This document shows positions 1-12,849 of a DNA stretch of 64,000 bases, one piece after another. Position numbers and translations under genes: made by a program. The DNA comes from Eopsaltria australis (Eukaryota; Chordata; Aves; Passeriformes; Petroicidae), in NCBI GenBank assembly GCA_034509425.1, contig JAVTVJ010000068.1, positions 1,922,001 through 1,986,000 of the forward strand, read 5' to 3'. Numbering within the stretch: position 1 is the stretch's first letter; every line of letters starts with the position of its first letter. The notes under the pieces were generated by a model. The model was not told the origin of the DNA. It saw nothing but the letters and a program-made list of their open reading frames with translations, and ran no database searches.

Positions 1-1944
1 ACTTGAGAATTCCCAAGTCTAGCACCAGTTTCCACAGGAGGAGAAGAGGACAGATAGAGTTACTCACAGACTGTCACTCACAGAAAGCTGTGAAGGTGTT
101 TTTCTGGGCAGTTGGGACCTGCCTGAGAGATGGCTTTCACCAGAGCCTTTCTGAGCCCAGCTGCAGCCACCGCTGATGCAGGCAGCACTCACTGCTCTCA
201 CAGCTTCCCCAGCTGATTGGGAAGGCAGTAGCTTGAGTTATGAAGGGTTATGTTATTCCAGAGTTTTATAAATGCAGATTGCCACTACAACCACATACAC
301 AAAAAACACCAGACTTCTTAGGTAAGTCAGGGACCAAGATGGAAGAAGACTTACAGTTCCAAGTCCTGCATTTAACATGCAATAAAAGCTCTTCCCCCAG
401 ACACTCACAGTATTTGATTTGAAAGTATAAAAATGTATTACTCTTGCTGTGTTATGTCTATTGGGGGCTCATTTAATGCACTTTTACTGTCCTAGCCCAA
501 TTGATTCAGACATAGCTGACATAAAAATGTTATTTAGAGAAGCAGGTGAATGTTATGTAAAACCAGAAGAATGCCATTCAGAACTCCAGCTCCTACTAAC
601 CTACACAATAATGCTGGAGGGAGCGTTCAGCTTATTTTCTCAAACTATCACTTATGGCTTAGGTTTCAGACCATAAGTCAATGACAGCAGTTAATTCAAA
701 TAACAATTAGAACTGCCATTTAGAGGTGAAGTGATTTTAACTTCTCACCATTAATACATCCTATGCTAGCAAAACATGTAATGGAGGAACTTCTCTCTTC
801 AAACAGTAAGCATTTGTATTTGTTTGATATGTTTACAGACTGATGTTAGTAGTTTTATTTATAAGAAAAATAACAATAAAAATATATATAAAATGAATTG
901 CTAGTGAATAGCAGCTGGCCTTAGAAAAAATACAGGAAGACAGCACAGGGACACTCTCACATACTTAAAGCAACAAAGAATGACTTGTCCAAGCATTCTG
1001 TCAGCTCTTCAAAATGAAATTCATATGATCAGACATCCATGCACATGATCAGACATCCATGCATGCTGTGGTATGTGTTCTCTGCACATTTTTGTCAGTC
1101 TCAGTCACTGAGCAGCTTGCTCAATAAAGACAAAAAAATCCGAAACATAAATTTTTCTTATGGTTTTGATAAAGGTGTTACATTATCTACATTATCAACA
1201 TTTGCAGTAACACAGCACCAGTTTGAGATCTTGTCAGAGCTTACAAAAGTAGCTGAGCCAGGTCTTATTGGCAGGGAGATGGAAAACTTCCAGCAGCTCC
1301 CAGGTGCCCAGAGTTCAGCAGCAATTAAAGATGTGCCACTCTGCCTCCGAACCAAGACCATGATAGCTTGTAAAGACTCAAAACAAAGCTAGGAATATCC
1401 TGTCAGCTTTTGGAAGCAATGTAAAACTGAAGTTCTGGCTACATGTGGTCATTAGATATCCCTTCAAGTGGTTGGAAAATATAGTGCAATAACTCCTTTA
1501 TTCTGGACAGGTGCCACTCAGGTTTACTCCCCCACCTGGCAGCTGATGTTCCCTCTGTGGCCTCCCTTTATGAACAGGCTGGTGGATGGGAGCTCTGCTT
1601 CATGCACGACTTTCATTCTCTGCATGCCTGCTGTGATAGTGTGCTCTTCAGCTTTCAGCTTGCCTGAGGATTCCATCAATGAGAGCATGTGGTTAAAGTT
1701 AACATGTGGAAAATGGGTAACCTCATCACTTGAGAAGCATTGTCACACAGGAGTTTTGGGGAATATTCTAAACATTTACATGTAAAACTTGTTTCCCATT
1801 CCACTCAACCACTTCAGGACTGAATGCCTCTTACAGTTAAGAACCTTAGCGTTTTCCAGAGGTCTTTCAGAATATTTGAAGCTTACCATGCTTTGAGCAT
1901 ACTAATGTTCCTGCCCCCTAGAGACTGGACTGAAAGTCAAACAG
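1..1944. other. Upstream intergenic DNA, no gene recognised
   Basis: AT-rich single-copy-looking sequence. Several short open frames occur on both strands (for example 1039-1392 +), but none shows a recognisable domain, codon bias or splice context, so I read them as chance. A short tandem duplication at 1025-1064 is listed separately. By analogy with known synteny in mammals (MSL3 before FRMPD4) this would lie in the intergenic space 5' of FRMPD4, but nothing in the sequence itself shows the neighbouring gene. Confidence 0.5.
1025..1064. repeat. Tandem duplication, 2 x 20 bp
   Basis: The 20-base unit ATGATCAGACATCCATGCAC at 1025-1044 is followed directly by a copy at 1045-1064 that differs only in the last base. 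It looks like a simple replication-slippage duplication. Confidence 0.9.
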
Positions 1945-2495
1945 AACCACAGAAATATCTAAGTTGGAAAAGACCTATATAATCATCAAGTCCAACCCTT
2001 AACCAAGCAGTGCCATGTCCACCACTAAATCATGTCCCTAAGTGCCACATCTACACATCTTTCAAATACCACTTCCCTGGGCTGGCTATTCCAATGTCTG
2101 ACTACCATTTCTGTGAAGAACATTTTCCTAATACCCAACCTGAATGTCCCCTACTGCAACTTGAGGCCATTTCCTCTCATCCTGTCACTTGTTATCTGGG
2201 AGAAGAGACTAATCCTTACCTCACTACAGCCTCCTTTCAGGTAGTCGTGGGGGTCCCCCTGAGGGTCCTTTTCTCCAGGCTAAGCTTCCTCAGCTGCTCC
2301 TGACAGGACTTGTGCTCCAGATCTGTCACCAGCTCCATTGCCCTGCTTTGGAAATGCTCCAGCACATCAGTGTCTTTCTTGTAGTGAGGGGCCCAGAACT
2401 GAATACTGGCTTCAAGGTGTGGCCTCACCAGTGCTGGGTGCAGGGGGATGACCACTCTCCTAGTCCTGCTGGCCACACTATTTCTGACACAAGAC
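1945..2495 (-). mobile_element. CR1 LINE fragment, antisense, 3' part
   Basis: The + strand shows the reverse complement of a CR1 tail: 'aagttggaaaagacc', 'catcaagtccaaccc', then the 'ctccaggctaagcttcctcagctgctcctgacaggac' type block and 'ggggcccagaactgaatactgg'. These blocks appear in the order expected for the last part of CR1 ORF2 and its 3' UTR read backwards. The - strand open frame at 2237-2497 gives residues such as [20 protein letters not shown], which are remains of the carboxy end of the reverse-transcriptase ORF, followed by stops. It is 5'-truncated, as most CR1 copies are, and cannot move. Edges are approximate. Confidence 0.9.
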
Positions 2496-2994
2496 ATGAT
2501 GGTAGAACAGCATATGGAATTCGCATTGACATAAATGCCTATTCAGTATCCACAGTCATAGAAATGAAATATTTTTTATCTCCTGACTGCCAAACTAAAT
2601 AACTGAATAGTGTAGCTCTGTAGCAACAGCATAGGAAGTGAAAGGTGTGAATGGTAAATGCCTTGAGGTCTCTAAATTACCTAAAGCAGTCTTTCAGTAA
2701 CTGTAAGATGGTTACTGTCTCACCAATTGCATTACAGCTTACATTGTGAATCCAGTTGAAAAACTGGGGTTTGGCGTTTCCTAGTGCAATAACTTTGTGC
2801 TCCTTTTGGATTTTGCATAATAAATAAAGCTGTCACTGGTTTCTGAATATATATATAGTGCCCATTCAGAGCTCAAGGTCAGTCCATGTTAGAGAGAAAA
2901 GAGGAGACCTTTATGGCTACACTGTTGGGGAAAAATATTTAAAAGAGCAGCTCTTCAAAGTTATGCGACTATTTTCAGCACATGGTGTTATTCT

Positions 2995-3085
2995 TAGGGT
3001 TGACTTGTGCAGGGTCAGGAGTCAGACTTCAATGATCCTTGTAGGTCACTTCCAGCTCATGGTATTCTAAGATTCTATGATTTTA
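2995..3085 (+). mobile_element. CR1 LINE 3' tail, short fragment
   Basis: The stretch contains the CR1 terminal block in sense orientation: 'cagggtcaggagtcagacttcaatgatccttgtaggtcacttccagctc', ending in 'attctaagattctatga', the decayed CR1 3' octamer repeat. Only about 90 bases of the tail remain. It is an old, non-coding relic. Confidence 0.85.
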
Positions 3086-3089
3086 GAAG

Positions 3090-6000
3090 CTACAAAAAAT
3101 TGAGGTCAAGTAGTCAGCAAAGTGAGTCTGAAATAGTCAAGGGTAAAAAAATTCAATCTATCCCCATGATCTCTTTGCACTTCATCATCTGGATATCACC
3201 ACTGAATTCACAGATTCAGACAGCTAGAAGTCCAGAAATAATGGGATAAAATAAAAATGGGAACAAAGATTTGGATTAGAATACAAATTATTTTTTCTAA
3301 GTTATTTTGAAACTCATGTGGAACAAATTGCTACCTGCATTCTTTTCAGTCATACCAATAACAAATGCATAAATAAATACAATACTTAAGTGAAGAAGAG
3401 CACTGCTTTCCACAACTCCTGCCCTTGATCCTTGCAAATACCAGGAATCACTCTAGCTCACTTCCACATAGTCTGATTAAAAGTTTTTTGAAATTCTGTT
3501 TCACAGCTTTAGTGTTTTGAAAATGTTGTTATCCTCGGTTCTTTTCAACAGACAGAAACAGAGGTCTCCAGAGAGCCATTCATCTCATCCTAAGATAGGC
3601 ATCTAAGACAGGTCAGCAAATGGTGTTCTGAAGATGATTCTATTAACTATAAAGGGAGAGTGGACTCAGATATCCAACTTTTAGAAGTCTGTAATTAGAC
3701 AAGATGATTTGCACTCATCAGGCTACTTTTAGACAACTTTTTAATCTTAAAATATAAAATCTCAACTTTTTAAACTAGAAAAATACACTACACCCTTGCT
3801 AATATTAAAATCCTGCATGTAGTAAGATGGACCTTATTCTTCTGCACCCTACAGAAACTTCAAGCCTTTCCTTTTTCCCCCACTTGAAATGCCAGCATAC
3901 TAGAGGGACATTGCTTTCTTTATATTTCTAGGTATAACTCAAATCAAAAGTGTTTGAAAACTCATGAAAAACTTTGTATTTGTCACATTTTCAGCTCAGG
4001 TTCAGAGACTTCCAGTTCATGTATGATTCAAAGAATCCTCTAAATACTAGGATGCCTGTCCAAACTAAAATGAAATTCCAGATGCTTGAGATTCACCTGT
4101 CATTGAAGATAGCGATGCCATGAAGAAAACCCCAATTATTCCACTAGAGATGAAATACTGAGAATAACAGTGGTAAAAATGGCACTTACTGAATTTACAG
4201 TGGTGCAAAGCTATGAGCTACCAGGAAGATGAACAAGGAATGTGGGAGACATTTTCCATTATTCATACCAGGAGCTATACTCTGCTCCTTGCTGAGAACA
4301 TACCCGTCCTATACAGTTTGCACAGAGTCAGATACTGTCCACCCCAAACAATTGCATGTGTCAGTTCAAATTGCTCATTGAACAGTGACACCTCACTCAT
4401 TTCATGCTCCTCACCCTTTTCTCTGTATCATTCCTTTGTTGTGACCCTTTCTGCCAGAGATGTTAGTTTTAAAGCCAGCATGAGATTAACTGCATAATGC
4501 TCCCCTTTCAAGCCTGCCTTTGCTTTATCTCCGTCCAGCTGAGCTGGACACCAGGATGCACCAACCCCCCCGGGAATGGCCACAGCTCCCTGTAGCCTGT
4601 TTGCATAACAGCTCACTCCTCTTTCTAACATAACCACAATAAGAAGAGGGGCCACATTGTTTCTAGAAATAAAGCAGATTACTTTAATTCTAAGCCTACT
4701 GCAAAGCCAGGATAATATTTTTTTTAACCATGGTTTTAACCATTTCTCAGGGGTCTAAAATAGCTAGACATTTGTGTGTATGCTAGTCTTGTGTAAGGAA
4801 CATTCCTCAGCTGGGTTTACTAAGGGTTTAGGTTTTCTCCCCGCAGTTTAACAAAATACATTTAGAAAAAAAAAATCCAAATCAGAAGACTGCATCACTA
4901 TTTGCTAGTCTTCTTAAAACAAATGTATTTAGAGTTTTCTATCAGTCTATCCACTGTTTCTCCAGCAAACAATTACTCAAAAATATGTACACCTTCTATC
5001 AAGGAACAGTTATTACTACATTTTTCCATGAAACCCTATATCTGCTCTCTTTTCTGATTAACCAGCTAATTGACACCTTTTATGAAGAGGTTTTTTTCAT
5101 TATTTTCCCCTGCAAGTTTATTCTCTGCACAAGGCATTGATTTTCTCATGTTTCCATTATCCCAGACAGTTCTGACTTCTTCCCTTCAAGCTACACTGTA
5201 ATAAAACAGGACAAAAGCTGCAGTATTCTCTCCTTTAAAAAGAATAAGACTTTAACATGAATGATATTTACAAATAAAATTCACCTCTCTTAATTTTATG
5301 CCTGTATAAACTAAGTTTCTAGTAATTTAAGTCTGTAAACTGACAATTTCCATTCTCTACAGTCAACATGGGCAGAAACTTCCAGAGGGTAATTTATCCC
5401 CTGCTAAGATGGGTGCTCAAGGCAGGCACCTGCAGAAGATACTGGCTCCTATCTCATCCATTAAATAACCACAGAACCTTGATGATCTGGCAAAAACAAG
5501 ACATGTATGGTTTGGCAGTGTCAAGTTGCAGGAGATGAGATTTGCCCAGTGTGTCTGAATACCTTTAGGAACTCCTATTCTTAAAAAAACCCAAACCAGC
5601 TGTTTTCATATAATCTGAAATAACCTTCAAGTAAAATGAGTGGTGCTGGATCCTTTATCAGAGTTTAACATGAAAACTAAAGCAATCCCAGAGGAATGAA
5701 TTCCAAGTGTCTACAAACTTACCCCCCCCCCCCCATTTCTGTGTCCTTTTGGAAAGATAGTTGCTCAGAACAATGAGTTAGTAGTAGCTTTGATTGTGCA
5801 TCAACCAATGATACCCTACCTATATACCTAAGAAAGATGTATTTATTATGGTAATATGATGTTGCTAAGTACTGCTCAAGATCCATGTCTTGCTGTCTTG
5901 CTGAGAAGGGAGAAAAGAAAAGGAAGAGTTATTTTATCTCACTTTTAAATCTACTTCAATATACAAATTTTATCCTTTTTTTGAATAAATTTTAAAATGT

Positions 6001-7179
6001 CAACTTTCCCAAAGTTTGAAACTGCAAGCATTCTTAAGCAATGTTTCACATGATATACATAGAGATATCAAAACTAGTGATAAATATCAGCTCACCTACA
6101 AATAGCATCCTGCTGAAGCTATACAGCTGTGTTGAACAAGAAAGTAACAGTAGATTTGGGAATTAGAGCTCCTAATGGATCTGATAAATTTATTCTAAAC
6201 ATAAGTTTATTTTAACTTTTGCAGAATAATAGAAACTTGCACAGAGGAGAAGTATGTGAGGTAGGTTGAGTGATGTTTATTTGCCATATGCATTTACTGC
6301 ACTGGGTTTTCTTGATGGCATCTTTCTTCTGTCCCTCCCTATAGACCTAAAGCAGGTGTTGCAAACTTAAAACCTGTCACAACAGCAGGATCCATTGATC
6401 CCATACCTGCCTATGAGGTTCTCAAGGTATTTCCTCATCTCCATCCTTGTTGCCTTTCAACAGGTGCATACAAGATTAGAGCTATGAGATGGAAAATACC
6501 ATCTAGGTAATATTAGCAGGTGGAACTCTTGCACCATTTGACTAAAGGGAACACTTTACAGCAGCAAGCAAGAAATATAGTAGTTTTGGGATGCAGAGTT
6601 TTCAAAAGTTTAACTTGCTTTTGAAAATTGAATTGTTGTAGTATAATATGGAAATACTGAGGGAACTCTTGGCCTTTTATTTAAGTAAGCTGTGGCTCCT
6701 GACAGTGATCTGTGTATAGATTATGGCATGAGAAAAACTACTTGGAATTAATCTGATACTATGAGGGGAATCAGCCAGGACTCAACAGGACAAAAGATGC
6801 CTCCAGTTGTCTCTCCAAAATGGATTCTGCATTTTTAACGTGTGGTGAGCTCATTTTTAAGTTAGTGCTTTATCCCCAGGAAAACCAAATTGCCAGGAAA
6901 CCTGAATTTATGATGAGCCAATCTAAAGATCATGTAGTCTCAGCCCACTGGAACCATGTTTGTTATCCCTAAGTAGCAATTCAGCCTTCCTGCTATTCAG
7001 AAATAAATGAGCATTTTTATCTGCTTGTGTGCAGAATTTATGAAGCATACAGGAGAAGTCCCAGGTCACAACATTATTTACTTAATGCTGCAAGGGGAGT
7101 TCCCTGGCAGCAAAGAAGAGCTGTGATATGACATATTCTTAATATTTCTCCCTCCCCATCGTTGTTATGTCCCCTGCAG
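3090..7179. other. Intergenic DNA without recognisable genes
   Basis: About 4.1 kb of AT-rich sequence. I see no coding exon, RNA gene or identifiable transposon. It contains a 13-base poly-C run (5722-5734) and scattered short A or T runs. The open frames here (4213-4497 +, 4428-4655 -) have no recognisable domains. Confidence 0.5.
5722..5734. repeat. Poly-C homopolymer run (13 C)
   Basis: An uninterrupted run of 13 C residues between 'acaaactta' and 'atttctgtg'. In AT-rich surroundings this is likely length-polymorphic and prone to sequencing error. No gene is attached to it. Confidence 0.9.
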
Positions 7180-8165
7180 TACTATGGGAGAAGCTCTCAT
7201 ACCCATTCTGGAAATAAGCACATCTGGGTGCCTCCCTAGAGTGCCTGTACATTAATGCCCACAGCATGGGGAACAAATAGGAGGAATTAGGGCTATGATC
7301 TCTCTGGAATCACAGAAATGGGGTGGGATTCTTCACACAGCTGGAGAATTCCAATATATGGAGACAGACCTTTTGGAAAGGGTGGCAAGAAGGGTGAATT
7401 ATGCAGTATGAGGGGGAGCAGCAGAGATGGATGGAGCTCTGCTGTGGGATAGGGCTGTATGCATGTGATGAAAGGGCTGAGAGCCTGTGTCAGGATAGGG
7501 AACAAACCAACACAGGTGATGTTGTGGGTGTCTGCTACAGACTGCCTGGTCAGAAAGAAGTTGATAAGGTCTTTTTCAGACAAGTAGAAAAAGCCTTGTG
7601 TTCACTGGCCCTGGCCCTCATGGGGAATTAGAATCATGGTGATATCTTCTGTGTGTTGACTGAGAAGATGATGATGGGAGCTGCTTTGCTCATGTCATAC
7701 TTACAGACAAGGAAGGGCCATTTGGGGATCTGAGGCTGGGAGCACCCTTGGCTGCAGTGATTATGATGACCAGAGTTCAGAAGCTGGAGCAGAGGGAACA
7801 AGGCAAAAACCAGATTATAAACCTGGACTACAGCAGAGCAGGCTTTGGCCTTTTTCAGAGATCTGCTTGGAAGAATTCCATGCAATATATCCCTGAAGAA
7901 AAGAGGGGTCAGGGAGAGCTGGTTCATTATCAAGGATCACTTTCTCCATCCTCAAGGGTGGTCCACACTAATGAGCAGGAAATCAAGCAGAAGCAGTAGG
8001 AGGCCTGCATGGATAAACAAGGAGCTCCTGACTCAATTCAGACATTAAAAGGAAACATACAGGAGGGGGAAGCAGGGATTTCAATGACATTTATGAGGAA
8101 ACTGATCAAACATCAACCAGCTTCCCAAAGAAAACCTTTTAGGAGACAGGACAAGGAATTTTAGT
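7180..8165 (+). mobile_element. CR1 LINE fragment with ORF2 endonuclease region (decayed)
   Basis: This is the 5' part of CR1 ORF2 in sense orientation, a rarer fragment than the usual 3' tail. It starts with 'tctggaaataagcacatctgggtgcctccctagagtgcctgtac' and 'cacagcatggggaacaaataggaggaatta'. The frame at 7401-7631 carries VVGVCYRLPGQKEVDKVFF and ends in LALMGN, matching the YYRPP...LMGDFN region of the CR1 apurinic-like (EEP family) endonuclease. After this about 100 bases of the consensus appear deleted (near 7660-7675). The element then resumes with the 'gcccttggctgcagtga' block and, in other frames (7748-7999 and 7845-8048), with residues such as AGFGLFQ and PAWINKELL, which precede the reverse transcriptase. 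It has many stops and frame changes and is dead. The reverse-transcriptase part is absent. Confidence 0.85.
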
Positions 8166-9125
8166 TAAAGAGAGCAGAAAAAAAATGCAGTCTATGCATT
8201 TCAAATGACATTGCCTACAGATCTGAGCAGGTTTAATTCCAACTTGGGACCTATCTGACAAGAGGGTAACTTTTATGGAATAAGAGATTTATCATCCATT
8301 GGTCAAAAAATTATCTATGTTGTTGGTATTTTAGATGATGTCTCATGATTTTTCCCAGTGCCTTTATATGGATGTTGAAAGGAAAGGGTGATTGATGTGG
8401 AACTGGAGGGTCTTCATATCTTTGGCAAGTAAGACAAAGCAGCCATCAGTCCTCTGATTGCATTTTGTACAGTGGATATTTTCCAGCTCAGTGCTTAACC
8501 ATTAACTTCTCAAGGTAAAATGACTACTCAGTGCAGCGAATATATTGAACATTATAGAAAGACATAGGAACCTTTAAATGGGCAAGAGTGGGTCATCCAT
8601 CACTCCAGCCAATGGTGTGTCTATTCCAAATTCTGGCTGCCTGATATTCAGCTGGAAGGAGTCCATGAGACAGGTGGTAAATAAGTTGGCTGGGCACAAA
8701 CACAAATCAAAAGTGGTGTGAGGGCAGAGGTGATGGAATAATGGTAAACAGCATCTAAAAAAGGTTTAAAAATTTGCATTACTAAGTCTGCATTCTCAAA
8801 GTGCTCATTTTTTCCCCAATTTTTTTTTAATATAGAACTTAATGTCTACTACTTCCCTGATGCCTGGGGCCAGAAATCTATGCAGAGATACTGGTGCTCA
8901 AAATATAAAAAACAGATCTTCATTTTGCAAACTTTCTGACCAGGCACAGTGAAAAATAGCAAACATATTCAATAAAAAATACATATACTTTAGCACTCCC
9001 CTGATCTACAAGGAAAATTTATGGGCTTCAGTTTAAAAGATGGTGTAGAAGACTTCCTTGGACTATAAAACTTTAAAAAGGGGATTTTTATATGTTTGGT
9101 GAAAGGATAACAACTTCTGTTTCAT

Positions 9126-9162
9126 ATAAATATATATATCTCTATATAAACACACACACAAT
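9126..9162. repeat. TA/CA microsatellite
   Basis: Short alternating tract: TA repeats, a short CT interruption, TATA again, then five CA units. It is simple sequence and likely polymorphic. Confidence 0.85.
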
Positions 9163-9420
9163 GATGTATGAAGGTGATATAGTTAGGTAGTATTACAGTA
9201 AGGAGCAGTGATCAATGCACCACAAAGACATAAAGTTATGTGCTAATGGGTTTTTGATGTTGCAGGAAAAAAAGCCAGGAGTGATAATATTATCCAGATG
9301 GCTCAAAACATGTAGTAAAAATAACACTAATGAAAGGTCAAAACTTTGCAAAAGGAACATTACAAAGCTCTTAGAAAGAGTTCTGGAACTCTCAAGGCCT
9401 CAGCTGACACCCAGGGATAA

Positions 9421-9450
9421 TCAAGAAGGGTCAGTCTTATCCCTTCTTGA
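9421..9450. repeat. Perfect inverted repeat (10-bp stem, 10-nt loop)
   Basis: TCAAGAAGGG at 9421-9430 is the exact reverse complement of CCCTTCTTGA at 9441-9450, separated by ten bases. The flanking bases do not extend the pairing. There is no T-run or gene beside it, so a terminator or microRNA reading is not supported. Confidence 0.85.
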
Positions 9451-10146
9451 GAATGTGAAATGAGTAAGAAAGCTTTGCTGTCCACTTTCACAGTATATTT
9501 TTTAAGGTCAAGCAGAATGAGAAAATGTTAGGGGACCACAGAAACAAGTCCACCAAAACAGACTTAAGAGCTTCCTGGGTTCAACATTGTTATTATCAGC
9601 AACATTCACCACGCTGTAAATCACAGTTCCATCCACTGTATTCCCTACTTCCAGACTCACTGTGTCCAGAACTAGTAGACAAATTCCTCCCAAAGTCATA
9701 GATATTTAGACTTCCCAAAACTAGTAAATTGAAGTCTGCAGTATACATCTAATGTGCTCATGCTCTTACGATTTTTTTCAGCAACAAATTCACATAAGGT
9801 CTCACACCTTTCAACCACTGATTTATCAGACACTGCCATTAAATTATTAAATCTATAGAAATCAACATGTGATACAGACTAATGCCAGAATTTATCAAAC
9901 TATAAAAATATGAAGGAACTAATTGGAATTCCTGGAGTAGATGCTATGCTGTTTTTAACTAAAAATAATCCAAAACCCTAGCTCAACAACACAATCTTGG
10001 AATAATATAAAACTATTGTGTAGCGAGTGTCTTATCCCTGTTGTAACAGTTTTATTACAGTCCTCCTTTAGGTGGCATTTGTTTGAATTATTTGACAGTA
10101 AATATGAAGAGGGATAAGGGGCTGAAAGCATTCATAAAGTATTCTT

Positions 10147-10170
10147 TTGCAATATTACTTGCAATATTAC
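10147..10170. repeat. Tandem duplication, 2 x 12 bp
   Basis: TTGCAATATTAC occurs twice in direct succession with no mismatch, inside AT-rich sequence. Confidence 0.9.
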
Positions 10171-11234
10171 TTTTCTCTGATGCCTGTCTTTATCTGGTGA
10201 ATTTAAAATTTCCTTTTTTATATTATTTTAATTAATTTATAGAAAGCTTTTTGATACACAATATGAAAAATTTCTCACAATATTACAATACCAAGTTTAA
10301 TTTTAAAGGATACTATTTTTTTAGTGTTTTAAAATCACATTGGACTAAAACAAATATACGAGACATCTGTCTAATCATGTTCTTATAGTTACAGAGAGAA
10401 AAAAATAAAAATAATCCCAGTGACTCCAACAGCTTTTCTTACAAACTATCCTATAATTTCAAGAAAAATAATGAAACTATACATAAAGCTAGTTTTAATG
10501 GGGTTTTGGAAATTTCTGTGTTTTTACTGAGGCAATTGACTATCAAAACCAGCTCCTGAAAATGTGCATTGTTCAGTAAATGTGTATTTTATTCACAGTA
10601 GGATGGTGTGAAAAATATCAGCCATGGAAAACAACAGAGTCTACAGAGATCTTATTACAATGTCAAAACAAAACATCTTTCACATAAATTATGCTAGCAA
10701 CAAAATATAAATTATGACCATAGAAGTGAATGGAGAAACTCTTAATCAATTAACATAGAATACAGATTTCTTTGCCTCTGTTGTATCAGCAGATAACTTT
10801 AATAAAGGCTATTTCTAGTCTGAAAGTGGCATGTAGTTACCAGTCCACTGCTTCTGGAACAAATAAGCTCCAGAAGATTACCCAAGATGTTTGAAATTCA
10901 GCCTGGGTATTTCAGGAGGCAAACTGACGTGGATCCTTTACCTCGAGAGTCTTATATTTATTCTTGCAAGTTGCAGAACAATTTAAAGTAATCAGAGTGA
11001 TAAAAGCAGTGAAATCTCATTTTCCTGAAAGCTTTTACTGTTCTTATTGCAGTGTGTTAGTCTGGTGTTCTTAGTCCAGTGTGTTTTGAAGTTAAATTGC
11101 AAATTGGAAGATTTTCAGGTAGATGTTAAGAATGCCTGCATAGGGTCATAGCAGCATATGCTCTTTTTGATGAACCTTTTAAACACCAGATATACAATTA
11201 ATGCATACAAACTCATAAAAGCTGCAGACTAAAT

Positions 11235-11318
11235 GAGTGAAGTCCCCAAATCAAATTATTAGAGTGAAGTGAATTATTAAAGTGAAGTGAATTATTATGA
11301 GTGAAGTCCCAAAATCAA
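11235..11318. repeat. Imperfect 18-bp tandem repeat nested in a longer direct repeat
   Basis: Units AATTATTAGAGTGAAGTG (11254-11271), AATTATTAAAGTGAAGTG (11272-11289) and a third partial copy starting at 11290 follow each other. The block is bracketed by two copies of a 'gagtgaagtccc..aaatca' segment, at its left edge and again from about 11299. This suggests successive slippage events on a common 'gtgaagt' motif. Confidence 0.85.
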
Positions 11319-12849
11319 TAATAGAATAATAGCATATTTTCCCCCCTTATACTTACGGCCTACTGTCACCCTTTCCATTGCTTTCAGGTAAGTCTTAGAC
11401 CAATATCCTTAGCACCTCAAAGCTATCATAATTAATAAAACAAATGTGAAAAATCTATTTCATATTGCTTCCTCAAACTGCTGAGTTTCTGTCCACCTCA
11501 GTGACCTAAAATTTCTGACTGACAGACTCCAAACCCCACATAGTGATTACTTATGATTTCATATGAATAACTTAGAACAAGAAAGAGATTTTGTGTCTCA
11601 AATAGGGTGCAAAATTCTGTAAAATATTTGTGTCTAGTTCTGGCAACTTGTAAGATACAATGGCTATATTGCTCTGCATTGCTCTGATGGAGACACAAAA
11701 TATTTTTTTGTATTTTGGAGGGCTTTACATTTGTATGAATATTATTTTCCCTGTCATTCTGAGGACTCTGCTTTGTAACTAGGCAACCATGCTATAGAGA
11801 GCAGCATTATAGTATAATTTTTTAAATTCTCAAAAAATGATATAGTTATTTGTCCACATTGTTCTCTAAATTTTTCTATAATGCTGCATAAAAAGACAAA
11901 TAATGGCTTTGTGCCTTTGTACTATGTTGCATTTACTGATTATATTTACCTATATTGTGGGTGATCTTCAGAGCTTATTTCTGCCTTCATTCTTTGTTAG
12001 CAATTACCAGTCATTTCTTTTTCCACCTTGTGGGAATGGATCCAAACCAAAAATATGATCAATTGTTCCTCTGTCCCAATGATTCTTTTGTGCAGGACAC
12101 TGTGGAGCTCAGCTTGGCCATTATTCCTTTTCATCTACGAGGTCATGACTGTTTTAAGCTGTCTTGGCACCAGTGGGCACCACAATTCTTAACTTGGTGA
12201 TTTCTCATCAAAGCAGTACTAAGGGCTTTGAGTTTTCCCACTCAAAGTGGGACAAAACTGAGATTTAAGTGAGAATTTCTGCACCATATTTATTGCAAAA
12301 GATAAAGATACTGTCGGGCTTCTAATAACAGAATTTATATCTGTTCCTCTACCTTATGAATTTCATTATCAAGCAGTCAACCAAAAACTGCAGAGGATTA
12401 ATCAGTAGCTGAGGACAGCAGGGTTTTGCAGATAATGTCCCTAGTGGGACGCGCAGAGTGGGATGAACCCGGATGTATGGAATTAACATGGTATGAATGT
12501 AATATATTAGCTACCTCTGGCATTGCTGTCTGTTCCTTGTCTTGGACCAATATGAATCCCTCAAAGCTAATACCAAGAAGCCTCCACTGAGAAGTATGGC
12601 TGCCCACTTGTTTTGGTAGATGGCCTTGGAATGACTGTGACTTCAACTTTGCACTGTGCACCCTTGTGCAGAAAGCCTGTCTCTAGATTAAATTCAGTGT
12701 TATTTTTGACACTAAAAGTCATTCAATGGGAAAACCCCTGTGACATGGCTCTTACAACAGAATCAAGATTATACCGAATTACACTGAAATGCAATACACT
12801 ATTTGTGGTGGATATTTAGCCTTGTGTTCGGGCACAGGGGTGAGATTGC

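Larger units (their letters stand above)
8166..12849. other. Intergenic DNA, low-complexity patches only
   Basis: About 4.7 kb with no recognisable exon or RNA gene. It contains a TA/CA microsatellite near 9126-9162, a perfect 10-bp hairpin at 9421-9450, a 12-bp tandem duplication at 10147-10170 and an imperfect 18-bp tandem repeat near 11235-11310. The ORFs at 9215-9463 (+) and 12398-12661 (-) have no family features that I recognise. Confidence 0.5.

Noticed and set aside
2237..2497. An 86-codon - strand open frame
   Set aside because: It is the decayed carboxy end of the CR1 ORF2 in that repeat, not a host gene.
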